In this document: positions 43,147 to 53,209 of the stretch, one piece after another
Position numbering within the stretch: the stretch's first letter is position 1
Layout: each line of letters opens with the position of its first letter
DNA from: Clostridia bacterium BRH_c25
Lineage (GTDB): Bacteria; Bacillota_A; Clostridia; Lutisporales; Lutisporaceae
Reading direction: 5' to 3'
Length of the DNA stretch: 64,000 nt
NCBI GenBank assembly: GCA_001515955.1
Contig: LOES01000167.1
Location: 7,898 to 71,897, forward strand
Notes under the pieces: model-generated
What the model saw: only the letters and a program-made list of their open reading frames with translations
Database searches by the model: none
What the model was told of the DNA's origin: nothing
Program-made: the position numbers and the translations under genes

Positions 43147-44004
43147 TTATTGTACATCTAAAAACCCAATTTCATCAAAAATTTGATTTATCAATTTGCA
43201 GATATCCATAAAATCAATGTCTTTTGCATAGTCAAAATCTGTTTGGTATTTTCTCCAAAAACCTTTTATTTGCTCACTTGTGGCTATGTTTTCTAGCACC
43301 TTTTTATAATTTGACATAACAGAGATACTCTTTCGTTTGGACGCAGTTTCTCTCAAAGCATTTTTTAACACCAACTTATCACATTCATGCCCTCTGAACT
43401 GATACAAGATATAAATGTCATAAAAATCTCTGGGTCTAGTATTAGCAATTCCACGAGTTATTACAGTTTCCAATTTTTCTGCAAGTACTGTTTCCAGATT
43501 GTACGCCATGATTTTAATCGTTCTGTCATCAAATAAAAGTTTAAAAGAATATTCAATTTCTCTAGGAGTAATTTTATCTCCAGTGGTAACATCCACCGAA
43601 AGTGGAACAGCTAATGGTGGATAATTGGCTTTTAACCCGACTCTGATTCCCGGATATTCATCACCCTCACGTATATCAGAAGTATTCAATACTTCGAATT
43701 TGACATCATCCTCAACAGGAATAGAGCTTATTTCCTCAAAAATCCTTCTAACTGTATCATGATTAACATCAAAGCCTTTGATTGTTGTATCCAGATCCAT
43801 TGTCGCCCTAGTATCCAAACCGACAATGGCTGAAATCAAAAACCCACCTTTTAAGATCAGATTGGATTTATACTTTGATATAGAAATACGTTCCAGTAAC
43901 CTTTCCATCATGTAATTTTGCATGACAAGCTGGGCGGAAATATTCTTTTCAGCGGCTTTCTTTTTTATATATGCTTTTAGTTGCATTGGATTATTCGTTC
44001 TCAT
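43147..44004 (-). CDS. abiEii: AbiEii-type nucleotidyltransferase toxin
   Basis: The product is 285 residues of the AbiEii family. ILKGGFLISAIVGLDTRATM followed by DLD at about residues 46-70 is the nucleotidyltransferase motif (GG-(x)n-R-x-T-x-D-x-D). A later KLETVITRGIANTRPRDFYD also fits the family. AbiEii proteins stop growth when the antitoxin is lost and give phage abortive infection or hold the element in the cell. It overlaps abiEi by four bases. Confidence 0.88.
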   Translation of the reverse strand: MRTNNPMQLKAYIKKKAAEKNISAQLVMQNYMMERLLERISISKYKSNLILKGGFLISAIVGLDTRATMDLDTTIKGFDVNHDTVRRIFEEISSIPVEDDVKFEVLNTSDIREGDEYPGIRVGLKANYPPLAVPLSVDVTTGDKITPREIEYSFKLLFDDRTIKIMAYNLETVLAEKLETVITRGIANTRPRDFYDIYILYQFRGHECDKLVLKNALRETASKRKSISVMSNYKKVLENIATSEQIKGFWRKYQTDFDYAKDIDFMDICKLINQIFDEIGFLDVQ

Positions 44005-44597
44005 AGCAAAACCCCCATATAGTTCAAAACTTTAGGCTTAGCCCTCACTTTCTCGGCATAGTCAAAAAGCTTGGTAATATTTTTCTCTGGCATCTTGGCA
44101 TACTGCTTCATTGCCTGATTTACAATTTGAATATCACATGTATTATTACCTTTAACGATATCACAAAGTGTCCGTTCCACATCGTATAGACGGATGGGAT
44201 TACCACAGGGTGAAACACCAGTAGTTAATCCAAGTTCATATATATCCTTAATGGATTTTTTAACTTTTACATTTTCTTCTTTTAGAGAACGTACATGATA
44301 CCCATAAGGGAATGTCATAGTATATTTCATCGGTGTTCTATCTGTCAGACCATGAATATATAAGGCTGTTTCATGAGAAAAAACACCTCTACTATACTTA
44401 TACTGCAATATATACATTTCATCTTCCCACATATCGGGCTTGATGTAAATCCCCCTGTCAACCTTAGTCAGGAGCCCCATAACCTGCATTTTTTTTAGAT
44501 AATGCCTTGGTATGTTAGCTTCTGAAACCTGTGATGTAGTAACTATTCCATTGTTTTGTGAGAGTATTTCGGTAACTCTTTCGATATTGTCCACCAT
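44001..44597 (-). CDS. abiEi: AbiEi-type antitoxin
   Basis: The product is 198 residues. The N-terminal winged helix (NNGIVTTSQVSEANIPRHYL, LTKVDRGIYIKPD) and the core RGVFSHETALYIHGLTDRTP are AbiEi hallmarks. This antitoxin of type IV systems counteracts AbiEii and represses its own promoter by binding inverted repeats. A fitting inverted repeat lies upstream. The start ATG follows GGAGG closely. Confidence 0.88.
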   Translation of the reverse strand: MVDNIERVTEILSQNNGIVTTSQVSEANIPRHYLKKMQVMGLLTKVDRGIYIKPDMWEDEMYILQYKYSRGVFSHETALYIHGLTDRTPMKYTMTFPYGYHVRSLKEENVKVKKSIKDIYELGLTTGVSPCGNPIRLYDVERTLCDIVKGNNTCDIQIVNQAMKQYAKMPEKNITKLFDYAEKVRAKPKVLNYMGVLL

Positions 44598-44618
44598 GTA
44601 CCTCCTTCCCAGTACAAC

Positions 44619-44657
44619 TACACTCTATATTATATCATGTTAGAGTGTAATTGTATA
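44619..44657 (-). promoter_or_regulatory. abiE promoter with operator
   Basis: On the minus strand a -10 TATAAT (44634-44629) and a -35 TATACA (44657-44652) are 17 bases apart. The perfect nine-base inverted repeat TACACTCTA (44619-44627) and TAGAGTGTA (44641-44649) flanks the -10 with a 13-base centre. AbiEi is known to bind such repeats and to repress the operon. Confidence 0.65.
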
Positions 44658-44691
44658 CATCAGAAAGGAATTTAATGGCTATAATTATTTC

Positions 44692-45639
44692 TCATCTTTG
44701 ATATGCAGGTTCTTTTATAGTAATTATCTTTAAATAATCGTTATAATCCTTCCCCCGCTTTGGTGGTTCATCTGTAACGGTATATTTAGGCGGTAGAATA
44801 GTCTGAATAGTTTTTGAAGCTAACCTTCCGGCTATATCGTTGTCTAAATGAAGTGCAATACTATTAATATATTGATGATCATTTAGAAATTGCATCAGTG
44901 CTGCTGGTGGAGTACTTTCCTCAATTTTCTGTTTGGGTTTATAAATACCTGCAAGTGACAGATAATTTTGCTGCAGCCAATCTCTGCCGGAGAGTAATTC
45001 CATCGTACCATAGGACAATAAATCAACGGCACTTTCGAATAGATGCAGCTTATAGTTTTCGTTTCGTGCAGAAATTGAGAACGAAAAGTGTTTGTCACTT
45101 CCATTCAGTTCTCCCATATACCGCCTCGCAGATGTTCCCCGCTGTGTACCATAACGTGGAACGCCATGTCGGTCAAAACCAATAAACACTGCATTATGAT
45201 AATCCCGACTTTCATACAGACGGTTGCTCTTAATGCAGTAGTCTATTATATCTCTATGGATACCACGCCCAGTAAGATAGGCTATGACACGATCATTGTT
45301 TTCATTTTTTTCAGGAAGAAGCAATCTTTTTGGCTCGGAGGTTTTTTGTATCTTTGGCAAAACAGGCGGCATAACTGCCGCCTGTCCATCTATCTGGATG
45401 ACTGCTTCGGGAAACGACATACCCCGTACCTTAATCAGATAATCCAAAGCGGAGCGCCCACCGATACCGCGTGACCACCAGCACCATTTTCCGTTACTGA
45501 TTTTAAGACTATCATGGGTGCGGGTAGTATAAACGTTTCCGGAGAAACGCACAAGCTCATGTGGTTCATAATATTGCAGATAGGTCAAAAGATCCATCTT
45601 CTTCGCCCGTTCAATTTGCTCCGGTGTTACATAGGGCAT
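44692..45639 (-). CDS. Primase-like protein (DUF3991 and toprim)
   Basis: The product is 315 residues. The N-terminus (TPEQIERAKKMDLLTYLQYY, then GKWCWWSRGIGGRSALDYLI) is the DUF3991-type domain related to the CHC2 zinc finger of primases, though zinc cysteines are missing. The C-terminal toprim part contains LFESAVDLLSYGTMEL and IALHLDNDIAGR, with the acid residues for metal binding. It probably helps copy the transferred strand. It is encoded 11 bases after the large helicase, as in many related elements. Confidence 0.82.
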   Translation of the reverse strand: MPYVTPEQIERAKKMDLLTYLQYYEPHELVRFSGNVYTTRTHDSLKISNGKWCWWSRGIGGRSALDYLIKVRGMSFPEAVIQIDGQAAVMPPVLPKIQKTSEPKRLLLPEKNENNDRVIAYLTGRGIHRDIIDYCIKSNRLYESRDYHNAVFIGFDRHGVPRYGTQRGTSARRYMGELNGSDKHFSFSISARNENYKLHLFESAVDLLSYGTMELLSGRDWLQQNYLSLAGIYKPKQKIEESTPPAALMQFLNDHQYINSIALHLDNDIAGRLASKTIQTILPPKYTVTDEPPKRGKDYNDYLKIITIKEPAYQR

Positions 45640-45650
45640 CCTTTATCACC

Positions 45651-48600
45651 TCATCTTTCATAGCCTACAGTTTTCTTTTCCGGTACATCTACATTTTCGT
45701 CCGGCTCACCATCTAGCATTTCGTTATCATGTTTATCCATGTTCAGTAGAATATTAAGCTCCGAAAGCCGCGCGGATTTTGTTTGCAGCTCCTCATCCTT
45801 TTCAAAGGGGATATTAACCTCTTGTTTTGCTGTTTCTATCTGTTGGTGTAGAGTTTTTAACTGCTCACGGCAATACTCCAACTTCTTCGGTATTTCAGCA
45901 AGAACATTATTGAGTCTTGTGATATTACCATGAGTGTCCGTACCTAGTGTAACCGTATGGCTCATAGCACCTCGCAAAGTGATTTGATACTGCTTATTAA
46001 ACCCATCAAAGGAAAACATCATCGGAAATTCCATATAGCAGCCCAATTCCTGTGGCTCCGGAGAAGTCATCAGCTTGCAGGCTTCAAGAATGGCTGCACC
46101 AGCCTTAGCCTTTTCTGTGTAGTGAACACCTTTTACTGTCATACCTGCAAATTTGCTGTCTTCAGCGCCTTCACAAACAGGTTCTAATGCATTGTGCTTT
46201 TCGTACAGGATCAGGTCCTTTTCATAGCCCGCAATACGTTCCTGTGTGGACTTGATCTGCTGCGGATAATGCTTAAGTAGTCTATCTTCCAAAGCATATC
46301 GCTGGCTCAGATGATTAGCTTTTAATAATTTAAGCTTAGAAACTTGAATGTCTAGATCCATCTTCTCTTTTATATAGGGATTTCCGGTAGCCAAAGCTTT
46401 CACCTCTGCATAGGAAAGTGCTGTTTCATCAATGTCCTCAGCGCTTCTTACCGGTGACTTTGAAGTCATAATCTGCGAAATGAAACGCTGCTTATTCTCA
46501 AGTATTTGGTAAAGATAAGCATCAAAGGTATTTTCCGTTACATACCTGAAAATATACACCTCGTCGTTTTTATTACCCTGACGAATTATTCTGCCGCTGC
46601 GCTGTTCCAAATCCCTTGGTCTCCACGGACAATCCAAATCATGGAGCGCAATTAAGCGATCCTGTACATTGGTTCCGGCTCCCATCTTAAAGGTAGAACC
46701 TAACAGTACACGCACCTGACCTTTGCGAACCTTGGCAAATAACTCCTTCTTCCTGGTCTCTGTGTTGGCATCGTGTATGAAAGCAACTTCATCAGCAGGA
46801 ACACCACGTTCTATAAGTTTCTGCCTCACATCATCATACACGTTGAAGTTTCCATCATTTTTCGGTGTAGACAAATCACAGAATACAAGCTGCGTTAGCT
46901 GCCTATCATTGTTTTCCTGCCAAAAGCGAAAGATATTCTCCACACAGGCGTTTACTTTGCTATCTTCGTAATCAGGTAGCATTGGATTTGTCAGTCGCTG
47001 CTCAAGTGCCAGCTTACGGCCGTCATTAGTGATTTTTAGCATGTTATCCTCATATGGTTCTACCTCTTTGTTTCGTACCCGCTCAGCTCGTTCAGCAAGT
47101 TCAGCCACCATATCCTGTTGAAATTGGCTGGGCTTTACCGCAACATTGTGATAATTGGCTTTGGGTACGGGAAGATTCAGCATATCTGCAGTTTTGATAT
47201 CTGCAACTTCTTTGAACATATTCATTAGTTCCGGAAGGTTATAGAAACGTGCAAATCTCGTTTTTGCTCTGTATCCAGTACCCTCCGGGGCAAGTTCAAT
47301 GGCAGTTACGGTCTCTCCAAAAGTACTTGCCCAGCAATCGAAATGTTGGAGTCCGTTTTTTCTTAATGCTTCATATTGCAAATATCTTTGCATGGTGTAC
47401 ATCTCAGTAATTGAATTGCTGATTGGTGTTCCTGTAGCAAAGATGATCCCTCGCCCCTCTGTCAGTTCATCAAGATAGCGGCATTTTGCAAAAAGGTCGG
47501 AGGACTTTTGTGCCTCAGTTTGGGAAAGTCCCGCCACATTACGCATCTTGGTGTACAGAAACAGATTTTTATAAAAGTCAGCTTCGTCTACAAACAGTCG
47601 ATCAACACCTAATTCTTCAAATGTCACCACATCATCTTTTCGGCTGGTATCATTAAGCTTATCCAACCTTGATTTTAATGTCTTTTTAGTCTTTTCAAGC
47701 TGCTTGATAGCATAACGCTCTCCTCTTTCCTCCTTAAGCTCCCGGATGCCGCTTGTAATCTCCGCAATCTGTTCTTCAAGCTGCCGTTTTTGCCTTTCCT
47801 GTGATATGGGGATTTTCTCAAACTGGCTATGTCCAATAATTACGGCATCATAATCACCGGTTGCAATACGTGCACAAAACTTTTTACGGTTTTTGGTTTC
47901 AAAGTCTTTTTTCGTTGCTACAAGAATATTGGCGCTAGGATAGAGCTGCAAAAACTCTGCTGCCCATTGTTCAGTCAGATGGTTAGGTACGACAAACAAG
48001 CTTTTTTGACAAAGTCCTAAATGCTTGCTTTCCATAGCTGCTGCCGTCATTTCATATGTCTTGCCCGCACCCACACAATGTGCCAATAGGGTATTGCCAC
48101 CATACAGAATATGTGCTACCGCATCCACCTGATGTTTACGAAGAGAGATTTCCGGATTCATTCCGGTAAACCGGATATGGCTGCCGTCATATTCCCTAGG
48201 GCGAATAGAATTGAAACGGTCATTATAGATTCGCGTCAGTCGTTCCCGACGCGTTGGGTCTTTCCAAATCCAGCCTTGGAACGCTTCTTTGATGGTCTCC
48301 TGTTTCTGCTGGGCAATGGCAGTTTCTTTTTTGTTCAAAACACGCTTCTCAACACCGTCCTCATAAACTGTATCAAAAATACGTACATCCTTGAGGTTCA
48401 ATGTTTCTTCGATGATTTTGTAGGCATTGATACGGTTAGTTCCATAAGTCATAACAGCCTTGATATTGCCGCTGCGGTCATCATTTTTGCCCTTAACATT
48501 CCAGTTGGCGGTATAGGATGAGTAAAAAACATCAATATAACGTTTGTACATATAAGGAGTTTCCAAAAGCTCAAAGATAAAGTCCTTTACCACATCTGGT

Positions 48601-51600
48601 GGAAGCCAGGTTGCTCCAAGGCGAACATCGATTTCAGATGCGCTTAAATCCTTTGGCTGCACCCTTTCCAGTGCAGTAACATTTATACTGTAGATGTCAG
48701 GGTGCATCTGGGCAAACTGCCGGGCGGTTTTCAGTTTCTCCCTCACATTTCCGGATAGATAAGCATCCGCAGTTTCTAATATCGGTTTTCCTTCACTATC
48801 TAATTTATCAGGATTGCGAAATACGACACCTTCAAGATCATTTATAAGCTGTTCTTCCGAAAGCCCCGTCAGACCTTTCATGAATCCTATGTCAACACAA
48901 GCTTTTTCTGCAATAGAGATGGCTAATGCTTCAGTAGCAGTATCTACATGAGAGATTATTGTGCGCTGCCTTATAGTACGTTTGGTAAACATATCAGCTT
49001 TGCGCTCTAACTCCCCGTTCTCGTCCAGTATTTCAAGGGAACAGAGCAGGCAGTAAGAGCTGTCATCGGAAAAAGCCATATTGTTACCACGGCTGTTTAG
49101 TAGTCCATACTTTGAAGTAAATGTATCATATAATCTATTTAGCTTTTGCTGCTGTTCTTGGATTACTTCACCGCTGTAATCCTCAGTCTGATATTCAATC
49201 AGGTCACGGACACAATCCCGAATAGCAATCATGCCCTTGATTCGTCCTTCTGCTGTGACGGATACCTCTACTTTGTTCATCCTGCTGTTTTCCCGGTAGT
49301 AGACCTCGCCGTCTACTACGGTATAACTAAAATTGCGCACATTGGGATCTGCCGGGATCGAGGTATCTATATCATCAGATATATCATCCATCTCGTATTC
49401 CGTGATTTCTGCATGGATGTTTTCAAGCGCTTCACGAAGGAGTTCTGCAAGATCAGCATTTTCATAAGGTGTACAGGTAGTTTCTTTTGCATTTCCATAC
49501 ATCCGTTCGCTGTAGCCCATTGTACCCAATATCATATCAGGATTGTCTGCAAAATAACTATTAACAGGAATACCATCTTCTGTTGTAGAGAGATTCACCC
49601 AATCCGGCACAATATCAATCACACGATCTTTCTTTTGCAGAAATAGGATATCCGCAGTGACTTCAGTACCAGCGTTTGCTAGAAATGCGTTGTTTGGAAG
49701 ACGTATAGCACCTAAAAGTTCTGCCCTCTGAGCAATGTATTTACGGACTTCAGGATTTTGTTTGTCCATCGTACCCTTGGAAGTAATAAATGCAATGATA
49801 CCTCCTGGCCGCACCTTATCCAATGTTTTTGCAAAAAAGTAATCATGAATTAAAAACTTATATTTATCGTATTTCTTATCCGCTACCCCATAACTTCCAA
49901 AGGGTACATTGCCAACGGCTAGGTCAAAAAAGCTGTCGGGTAGGTTTGTTTCCTCAAAGCCCTGCACGGCTATATTAGCTTTTTGATAAAGCTGTTTGGC
50001 TATCCGGCCTGTGATGCTGTCAAGCTCTATACCGTAAAGTTTGGAATCTTTCATACTATCCGGTATAAGTCCCAAAAAGTTACCGACACCACAACTTGGT
50101 TCCAATATATTACCGGTCTCAAAGCCCATATTTGCAAGACAGGTATACATGGCTTTAATGACTACAGGTGAAGTAAAGTGAGCGTTTAAGGTAGATGCTC
50201 TTGCGGATGCATATTCATCTTCATCAAGCAGCTCCTTCAACTCCGTGTATTCCTTTGCCCATTGACTGTTTTGTTCATCAAAAACTTGGGGCATTCCACC
50301 CCACCCTACATACCGGGACAGAATTTCCTGTTCTTCCAAAGTGGCAAGTCTGTTTTCTGTTTCAAGTAAATTTAAGAGACGAATGGCAGTGATGTTCCAT
50401 CCATATTTGGTTTTTTGACCACCATGCCCCAATTCATCATTGGTGATATGGTAATTGATGCGCTCTTGTTTTATCTTTTCTGACTCATGGTCAGAAGTGA
50501 CATTAGTAACTTCAACGTCCTGTGTATTATCCTCATCATTTTCACTTTGTTGAGTGGTATCACCTTTGTGGCTTCTGTCCACATCTCTTAATTCCTGTAG
50601 CCATTCCGGTGCATCAGGGTCATTGGAGTGAATAGTAACACTATCCTTCTTTTCGGTTAGATAATCCTGATATGTTCTCTGGTATACATCTTCGGTAAAC
50701 CATTCTTTAAAATGTGACAAGTTTGTATAGGCTTCATAAAAAGCCGGATGTTCTCCCTGCATAGAAAGGACAATACGGTCAATTGCCATATCAAGTTCTC
50801 GTTTAGCGCTGTCTGGATCTGTATCACGATCACGCAGCATGGGATATATCTCGTCAGCTCGTACCTTACTGACAATTTCGGACAAATATGTCTGGTATAA
50901 CATTCGTGGGGATGGTGTTTGCGTTTCTTCTTCGGCCGGCTGCTCTGGTATTCCCCCCTGCTCAATAAGATGATCGTTTAATGGATTTTCCCGCATCATA
51001 CGTTCAAAAGTTTCACGCTGGAATTGTTTGGTGAGTATAGGGCAGTTCATGTCACGCAGTTCTACTACATTGCTGTCAAAGGACACCACCTCGTATTCAT
51101 CAGCACCAAGATACACTGTATCTCCAAGATGAAGTGAATAGTTTACAGTATCTCTTGACGGAAGCTGGTTCGGTTCAACAGATTCAGGCTCCCGGTCTAG
51201 GATTGTACGAGCATAGGCTTCTTCTGCAAGCTTCTGACGGCGTCCTTCCATTTCCTGACGTACTATTGGTAGATGCTCTTTTTCCTTGCTGTTTAAATAT
51301 CTGTCTGCAGAGATAAGCTCACCAAGACGTTTTGCTACCTGACTCCATGTCAGTCTTATATCAGGATTTGTTATAAAGCTACCATTCTTACTAAGGGAAA
51401 TCCCTTTACCATCGTGCCATTCGTTTCCATGGGTTCCGTCTATAAAGAAATGTGTACCTCCACCGATCCCATATTCTTGTTTAAGAAAGTCAATGGACTC
51501 TTTTGCGCTGTGGTGTTCTTGATAATGCAGATATATACGGAATTTGCCGTCTTGAACTCCTGATCCTTTACAAAGAGCATGGTCTATTTCTTCCTGTGAA

Positions 51601-52856
51601 ATAGAAAAAGCGGAGGTTTTATTATCCTCCGCCTGCTCTATAGCTTCAATTTGTTGTTCTACTGTGGGGAAAAGAGTTAGTTGTAAACCAGTTCCGCTAG
51701 TATTGTTTCCTCTGCTGAATACTTTAGATTGTTCATATGTCCCGTCCATGCTATCGGGTCTGTCTCTTTGTCCGGTGCCGGATTCTCCGTGAGTAACTTC
51801 GCTACCATTGTCTCGATTCGTTCCTTCGCCGTCTGGTCTATCTCTGTTAGATGACTGCTTAGTTGCCCCGACAACATCAGGCTGGCGTATGTTCCTTTCC
51901 TGTGGTTTTTCAGGTATGTTTTTCGCAACATCCCATATTTCCCGATGTGCGTTTCTTCCTCCGGCAGCGTCAGATCCGGTATCAGATAGTCGCTTTGCAT
52001 CGTGTATGTCAATTCCATGCCCATCCGCCCTTTCATCTCTGTTATTTACACTTTTATTGTGTCGTACATCCTGACTTTTTGCAAATGTACGATTTTGATT
52101 TCTCTCCGATTTTTGCAGTTCTTTGACTGTCGCTCCAATTTCCTTTAGAATCATTTCAGAAATATCACTTGTTGCAGCCCCCAACCTCGATATAGTATCC
52201 AGGGTATTAAAATTCACAATATCCTGAAAATCCTCAAAACTAAAAAATTCATTGGCAGGATAACCACAACGGACTAAGAGTACATATGCAACCGAATTAC
52301 TGAGTGCATTTTTAAAAATAACATCCACATTCAGTTCATCCAGTTCCTCCAGAAAACTATTCTCCCGGCTGTACAAGAGATCGGAAAGGTAATCAGAATA
52401 ATTATCTTGGGCAGCGTTAATAGCGGCTGAAATAATTGCATAAGGCATATTGCTCTTATCCTTGAGATCACCAAAGGCATTTTCCAGTGTTTCTATCACA
52501 TATTCTGAATATCCATCCTTCAATGCCCAAAGGACAATAGGCCGGTCATATCGGCTGTTTGTATCCGATACATCAAATACATGGCGCAAGCTTAAATGAC
52601 TTCCGCTGTCATCAATAAGGGCTATTCCCTTCGCGCCTCGGTTTACCCATCTACCAAATCTCTCATTCCATAGCTCAATGGGAGCACAGGCAGTTGCGTC
52701 GGGGCGCTGCGCATAAATCAGCAATTGATCATGAAATGGATATTTATAGTTCCATCCTACCGTTTTCAAAAAGGAAGTCCAGTTGGCAGGACTTTTAATA
52801 ATCGTATTGGCTGTCCTTTCTGAAAGTTCTGTAATAAGTTGCAATTTTGTTGCCAA
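45651..52856 (-). CDS. Giant methylase / SNF2-type helicase of the ICE
   Basis: The product is 2401 residues and starts at a TTG seven bases after GGGGGG. The N-terminal 140 residues (WNYKYPFHDQLLIYAQRPDA, FGRWVNRGAKGIALIDD) are the usual LPD/ArdC-like start. A polar low-complexity stretch lies at residues about 260-400. The DNA adenine methylase part has NILEPSCGVGNFLGLIP at about residue 922 and LAVGNVPFGSYGV at about residue 984 (NPPY-like NVPFG). The helicase has LLAHCVGAGKTYEMTAAAM at about residue 1594, DRLFVDEADFYKN at about 1755 and QRSGRIIRQGNKNDEVYIF at about 2095. Such proteins are thought to protect and unwind element DNA. A second gene (TnpV-like) is embedded in it. Confidence 0.88.
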   Translation of the reverse strand: MATKLQLITELSERTANTIIKSPANWTSFLKTVGWNYKYPFHDQLLIYAQRPDATACAPIELWNERFGRWVNRGAKGIALIDDSGSHLSLRHVFDVSDTNSRYDRPIVLWALKDGYSEYVIETLENAFGDLKDKSNMPYAIISAAINAAQDNYSDYLSDLLYSRENSFLEELDELNVDVIFKNALSNSVAYVLLVRCGYPANEFFSFEDFQDIVNFNTLDTISRLGAATSDISEMILKEIGATVKELQKSERNQNRTFAKSQDVRHNKSVNNRDERADGHGIDIHDAKRLSDTGSDAAGGRNAHREIWDVAKNIPEKPQERNIRQPDVVGATKQSSNRDRPDGEGTNRDNGSEVTHGESGTGQRDRPDSMDGTYEQSKVFSRGNNTSGTGLQLTLFPTVEQQIEAIEQAEDNKTSAFSISQEEIDHALCKGSGVQDGKFRIYLHYQEHHSAKESIDFLKQEYGIGGGTHFFIDGTHGNEWHDGKGISLSKNGSFITNPDIRLTWSQVAKRLGELISADRYLNSKEKEHLPIVRQEMEGRRQKLAEEAYARTILDREPESVEPNQLPSRDTVNYSLHLGDTVYLGADEYEVVSFDSNVVELRDMNCPILTKQFQRETFERMMRENPLNDHLIEQGGIPEQPAEEETQTPSPRMLYQTYLSEIVSKVRADEIYPMLRDRDTDPDSAKRELDMAIDRIVLSMQGEHPAFYEAYTNLSHFKEWFTEDVYQRTYQDYLTEKKDSVTIHSNDPDAPEWLQELRDVDRSHKGDTTQQSENDEDNTQDVEVTNVTSDHESEKIKQERINYHITNDELGHGGQKTKYGWNITAIRLLNLLETENRLATLEEQEILSRYVGWGGMPQVFDEQNSQWAKEYTELKELLDEDEYASARASTLNAHFTSPVVIKAMYTCLANMGFETGNILEPSCGVGNFLGLIPDSMKDSKLYGIELDSITGRIAKQLYQKANIAVQGFEETNLPDSFFDLAVGNVPFGSYGVADKKYDKYKFLIHDYFFAKTLDKVRPGGIIAFITSKGTMDKQNPEVRKYIAQRAELLGAIRLPNNAFLANAGTEVTADILFLQKKDRVIDIVPDWVNLSTTEDGIPVNSYFADNPDMILGTMGYSERMYGNAKETTCTPYENADLAELLREALENIHAEITEYEMDDISDDIDTSIPADPNVRNFSYTVVDGEVYYRENSRMNKVEVSVTAEGRIKGMIAIRDCVRDLIEYQTEDYSGEVIQEQQQKLNRLYDTFTSKYGLLNSRGNNMAFSDDSSYCLLCSLEILDENGELERKADMFTKRTIRQRTIISHVDTATEALAISIAEKACVDIGFMKGLTGLSEEQLINDLEGVVFRNPDKLDSEGKPILETADAYLSGNVREKLKTARQFAQMHPDIYSINVTALERVQPKDLSASEIDVRLGATWLPPDVVKDFIFELLETPYMYKRYIDVFYSSYTANWNVKGKNDDRSGNIKAVMTYGTNRINAYKIIEETLNLKDVRIFDTVYEDGVEKRVLNKKETAIAQQKQETIKEAFQGWIWKDPTRRERLTRIYNDRFNSIRPREYDGSHIRFTGMNPEISLRKHQVDAVAHILYGGNTLLAHCVGAGKTYEMTAAAMESKHLGLCQKSLFVVPNHLTEQWAAEFLQLYPSANILVATKKDFETKNRKKFCARIATGDYDAVIIGHSQFEKIPISQERQKRQLEEQIAEITSGIRELKEERGERYAIKQLEKTKKTLKSRLDKLNDTSRKDDVVTFEELGVDRLFVDEADFYKNLFLYTKMRNVAGLSQTEAQKSSDLFAKCRYLDELTEGRGIIFATGTPISNSITEMYTMQRYLQYEALRKNGLQHFDCWASTFGETVTAIELAPEGTGYRAKTRFARFYNLPELMNMFKEVADIKTADMLNLPVPKANYHNVAVKPSQFQQDMVAELAERAERVRNKEVEPYEDNMLKITNDGRKLALEQRLTNPMLPDYEDSKVNACVENIFRFWQENNDRQLTQLVFCDLSTPKNDGNFNVYDDVRQKLIERGVPADEVAFIHDANTETRKKELFAKVRKGQVRVLLGSTFKMGAGTNVQDRLIALHDLDCPWRPRDLEQRSGRIIRQGNKNDEVYIFRYVTENTFDAYLYQILENKQRFISQIMTSKSPVRSAEDIDETALSYAEVKALATGNPYIKEKMDLDIQVSKLKLLKANHLSQRYALEDRLLKHYPQQIKSTQERIAGYEKDLILYEKHNALEPVCEGAEDSKFAGMTVKGVHYTEKAKAGAAILEACKLMTSPEPQELGCYMEFPMMFSFDGFNKQYQITLRGAMSHTVTLGTDTHGNITRLNNVLAEIPKKLEYCREQLKTLHQQIETAKQEVNIPFEKDEELQTKSARLSELNILLNMDKHDNEMLDGEPDENVDVPEKKTVGYER
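51677..52018 (-). CDS. tnpV: TnpV-like protein encoded inside the helicase gene in another frame
   Basis: The product is 113 residues from the ATG at 52018 (GGGCGG six bases upstream; 52024 and 52036 are alternatives). ELTYTMQSDYLIPDLTLPEE, IGKYGMLRKTYLKNHRKGTY, LSGQLSSHLTEIDQTAKERI and WTGHMNNLKYSAEETILAEL follow the whole length of the TnpV family from Tn4451-like and Clostridial elements. The gene lies on the same strand as the 2401-residue helicase, shifted in frame, under its residues 279-393. In the helicase frame this region is polar low complexity, so TnpV appears to be the older conserved reading. The role of TnpV is unclear (excision-factor-like has been suggested). Confidence 0.75.
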   Translation of the reverse strand: MELTYTMQSDYLIPDLTLPEEETHIGKYGMLRKTYLKNHRKGTYASLMLSGQLSSHLTEIDQTAKERIETMVAKLLTENPAPDKETDPIAWTGHMNNLKYSAEETILAELVYN

Positions 52857-52869
52857 CTTTTATCCCCCC

Positions 52870-53178
52870 TTATCTTACCGGCTCACATTTTTTCTTTAAA
52901 GCATGCTGTTCCGGTTTTCGAGCTATTTCCTTCCCTTGCTGAATACTTCTTAAATAATGTATTTCATCGAGTGTGCGATTACATAAATCTTCAAGGGCAG
53001 TAAGACGATCCTTGCAATAATGCCCCCAATAATAATTCTTTTGACCCTTTTCACCTTTCCATGTCACAAATTTGGCGGGAGCATTTTCGCTTTGACCTAT
53101 GACAAATTCTGAGTTTCCCACAGTCAGCCGATCGGTAATGACATACCCGGCATTGATCTCCTTGTTCCTATCATCCAT
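52870..53178 (-). CDS. Hypothetical ICE protein
   Basis: The product is 102 residues, soluble, with an antirestriction-like small alpha-beta look (SEFVIGQSENAPAKFVTWKG, KNYYWGHYCKDRLTALEDL). It resembles short proteins encoded before the giant helicase in Tn1549-like elements, but I cannot name a family. It ends 13 bases before the helicase start. A terminator hairpin lies upstream at 53210-53235, so it probably begins a new transcript. Confidence 0.65.
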   Translation of the reverse strand: MDDRNKEINAGYVITDRLTVGNSEFVIGQSENAPAKFVTWKGEKGQKNYYWGHYCKDRLTALEDLCNRTLDEIHYLRSIQQGKEIARKPEQHALKKKCEPVR

Positions 53179-53209
53179 TTTCTTCTCACTCCAATCAAAT
53201 CAGCAGCAG

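Noticed and set aside
48111..48521. A plus-strand open frame of 136 codons.
   Set aside because: It is antisense to the helicase motif region and lacks a start signal.
49146..49646. A plus-strand open frame of 166 codons.
   Set aside because: It is antisense to the giant helicase gene, whose frame is strongly conserved here; its product is rich in Ile, His and Cys as expected from a shadow.
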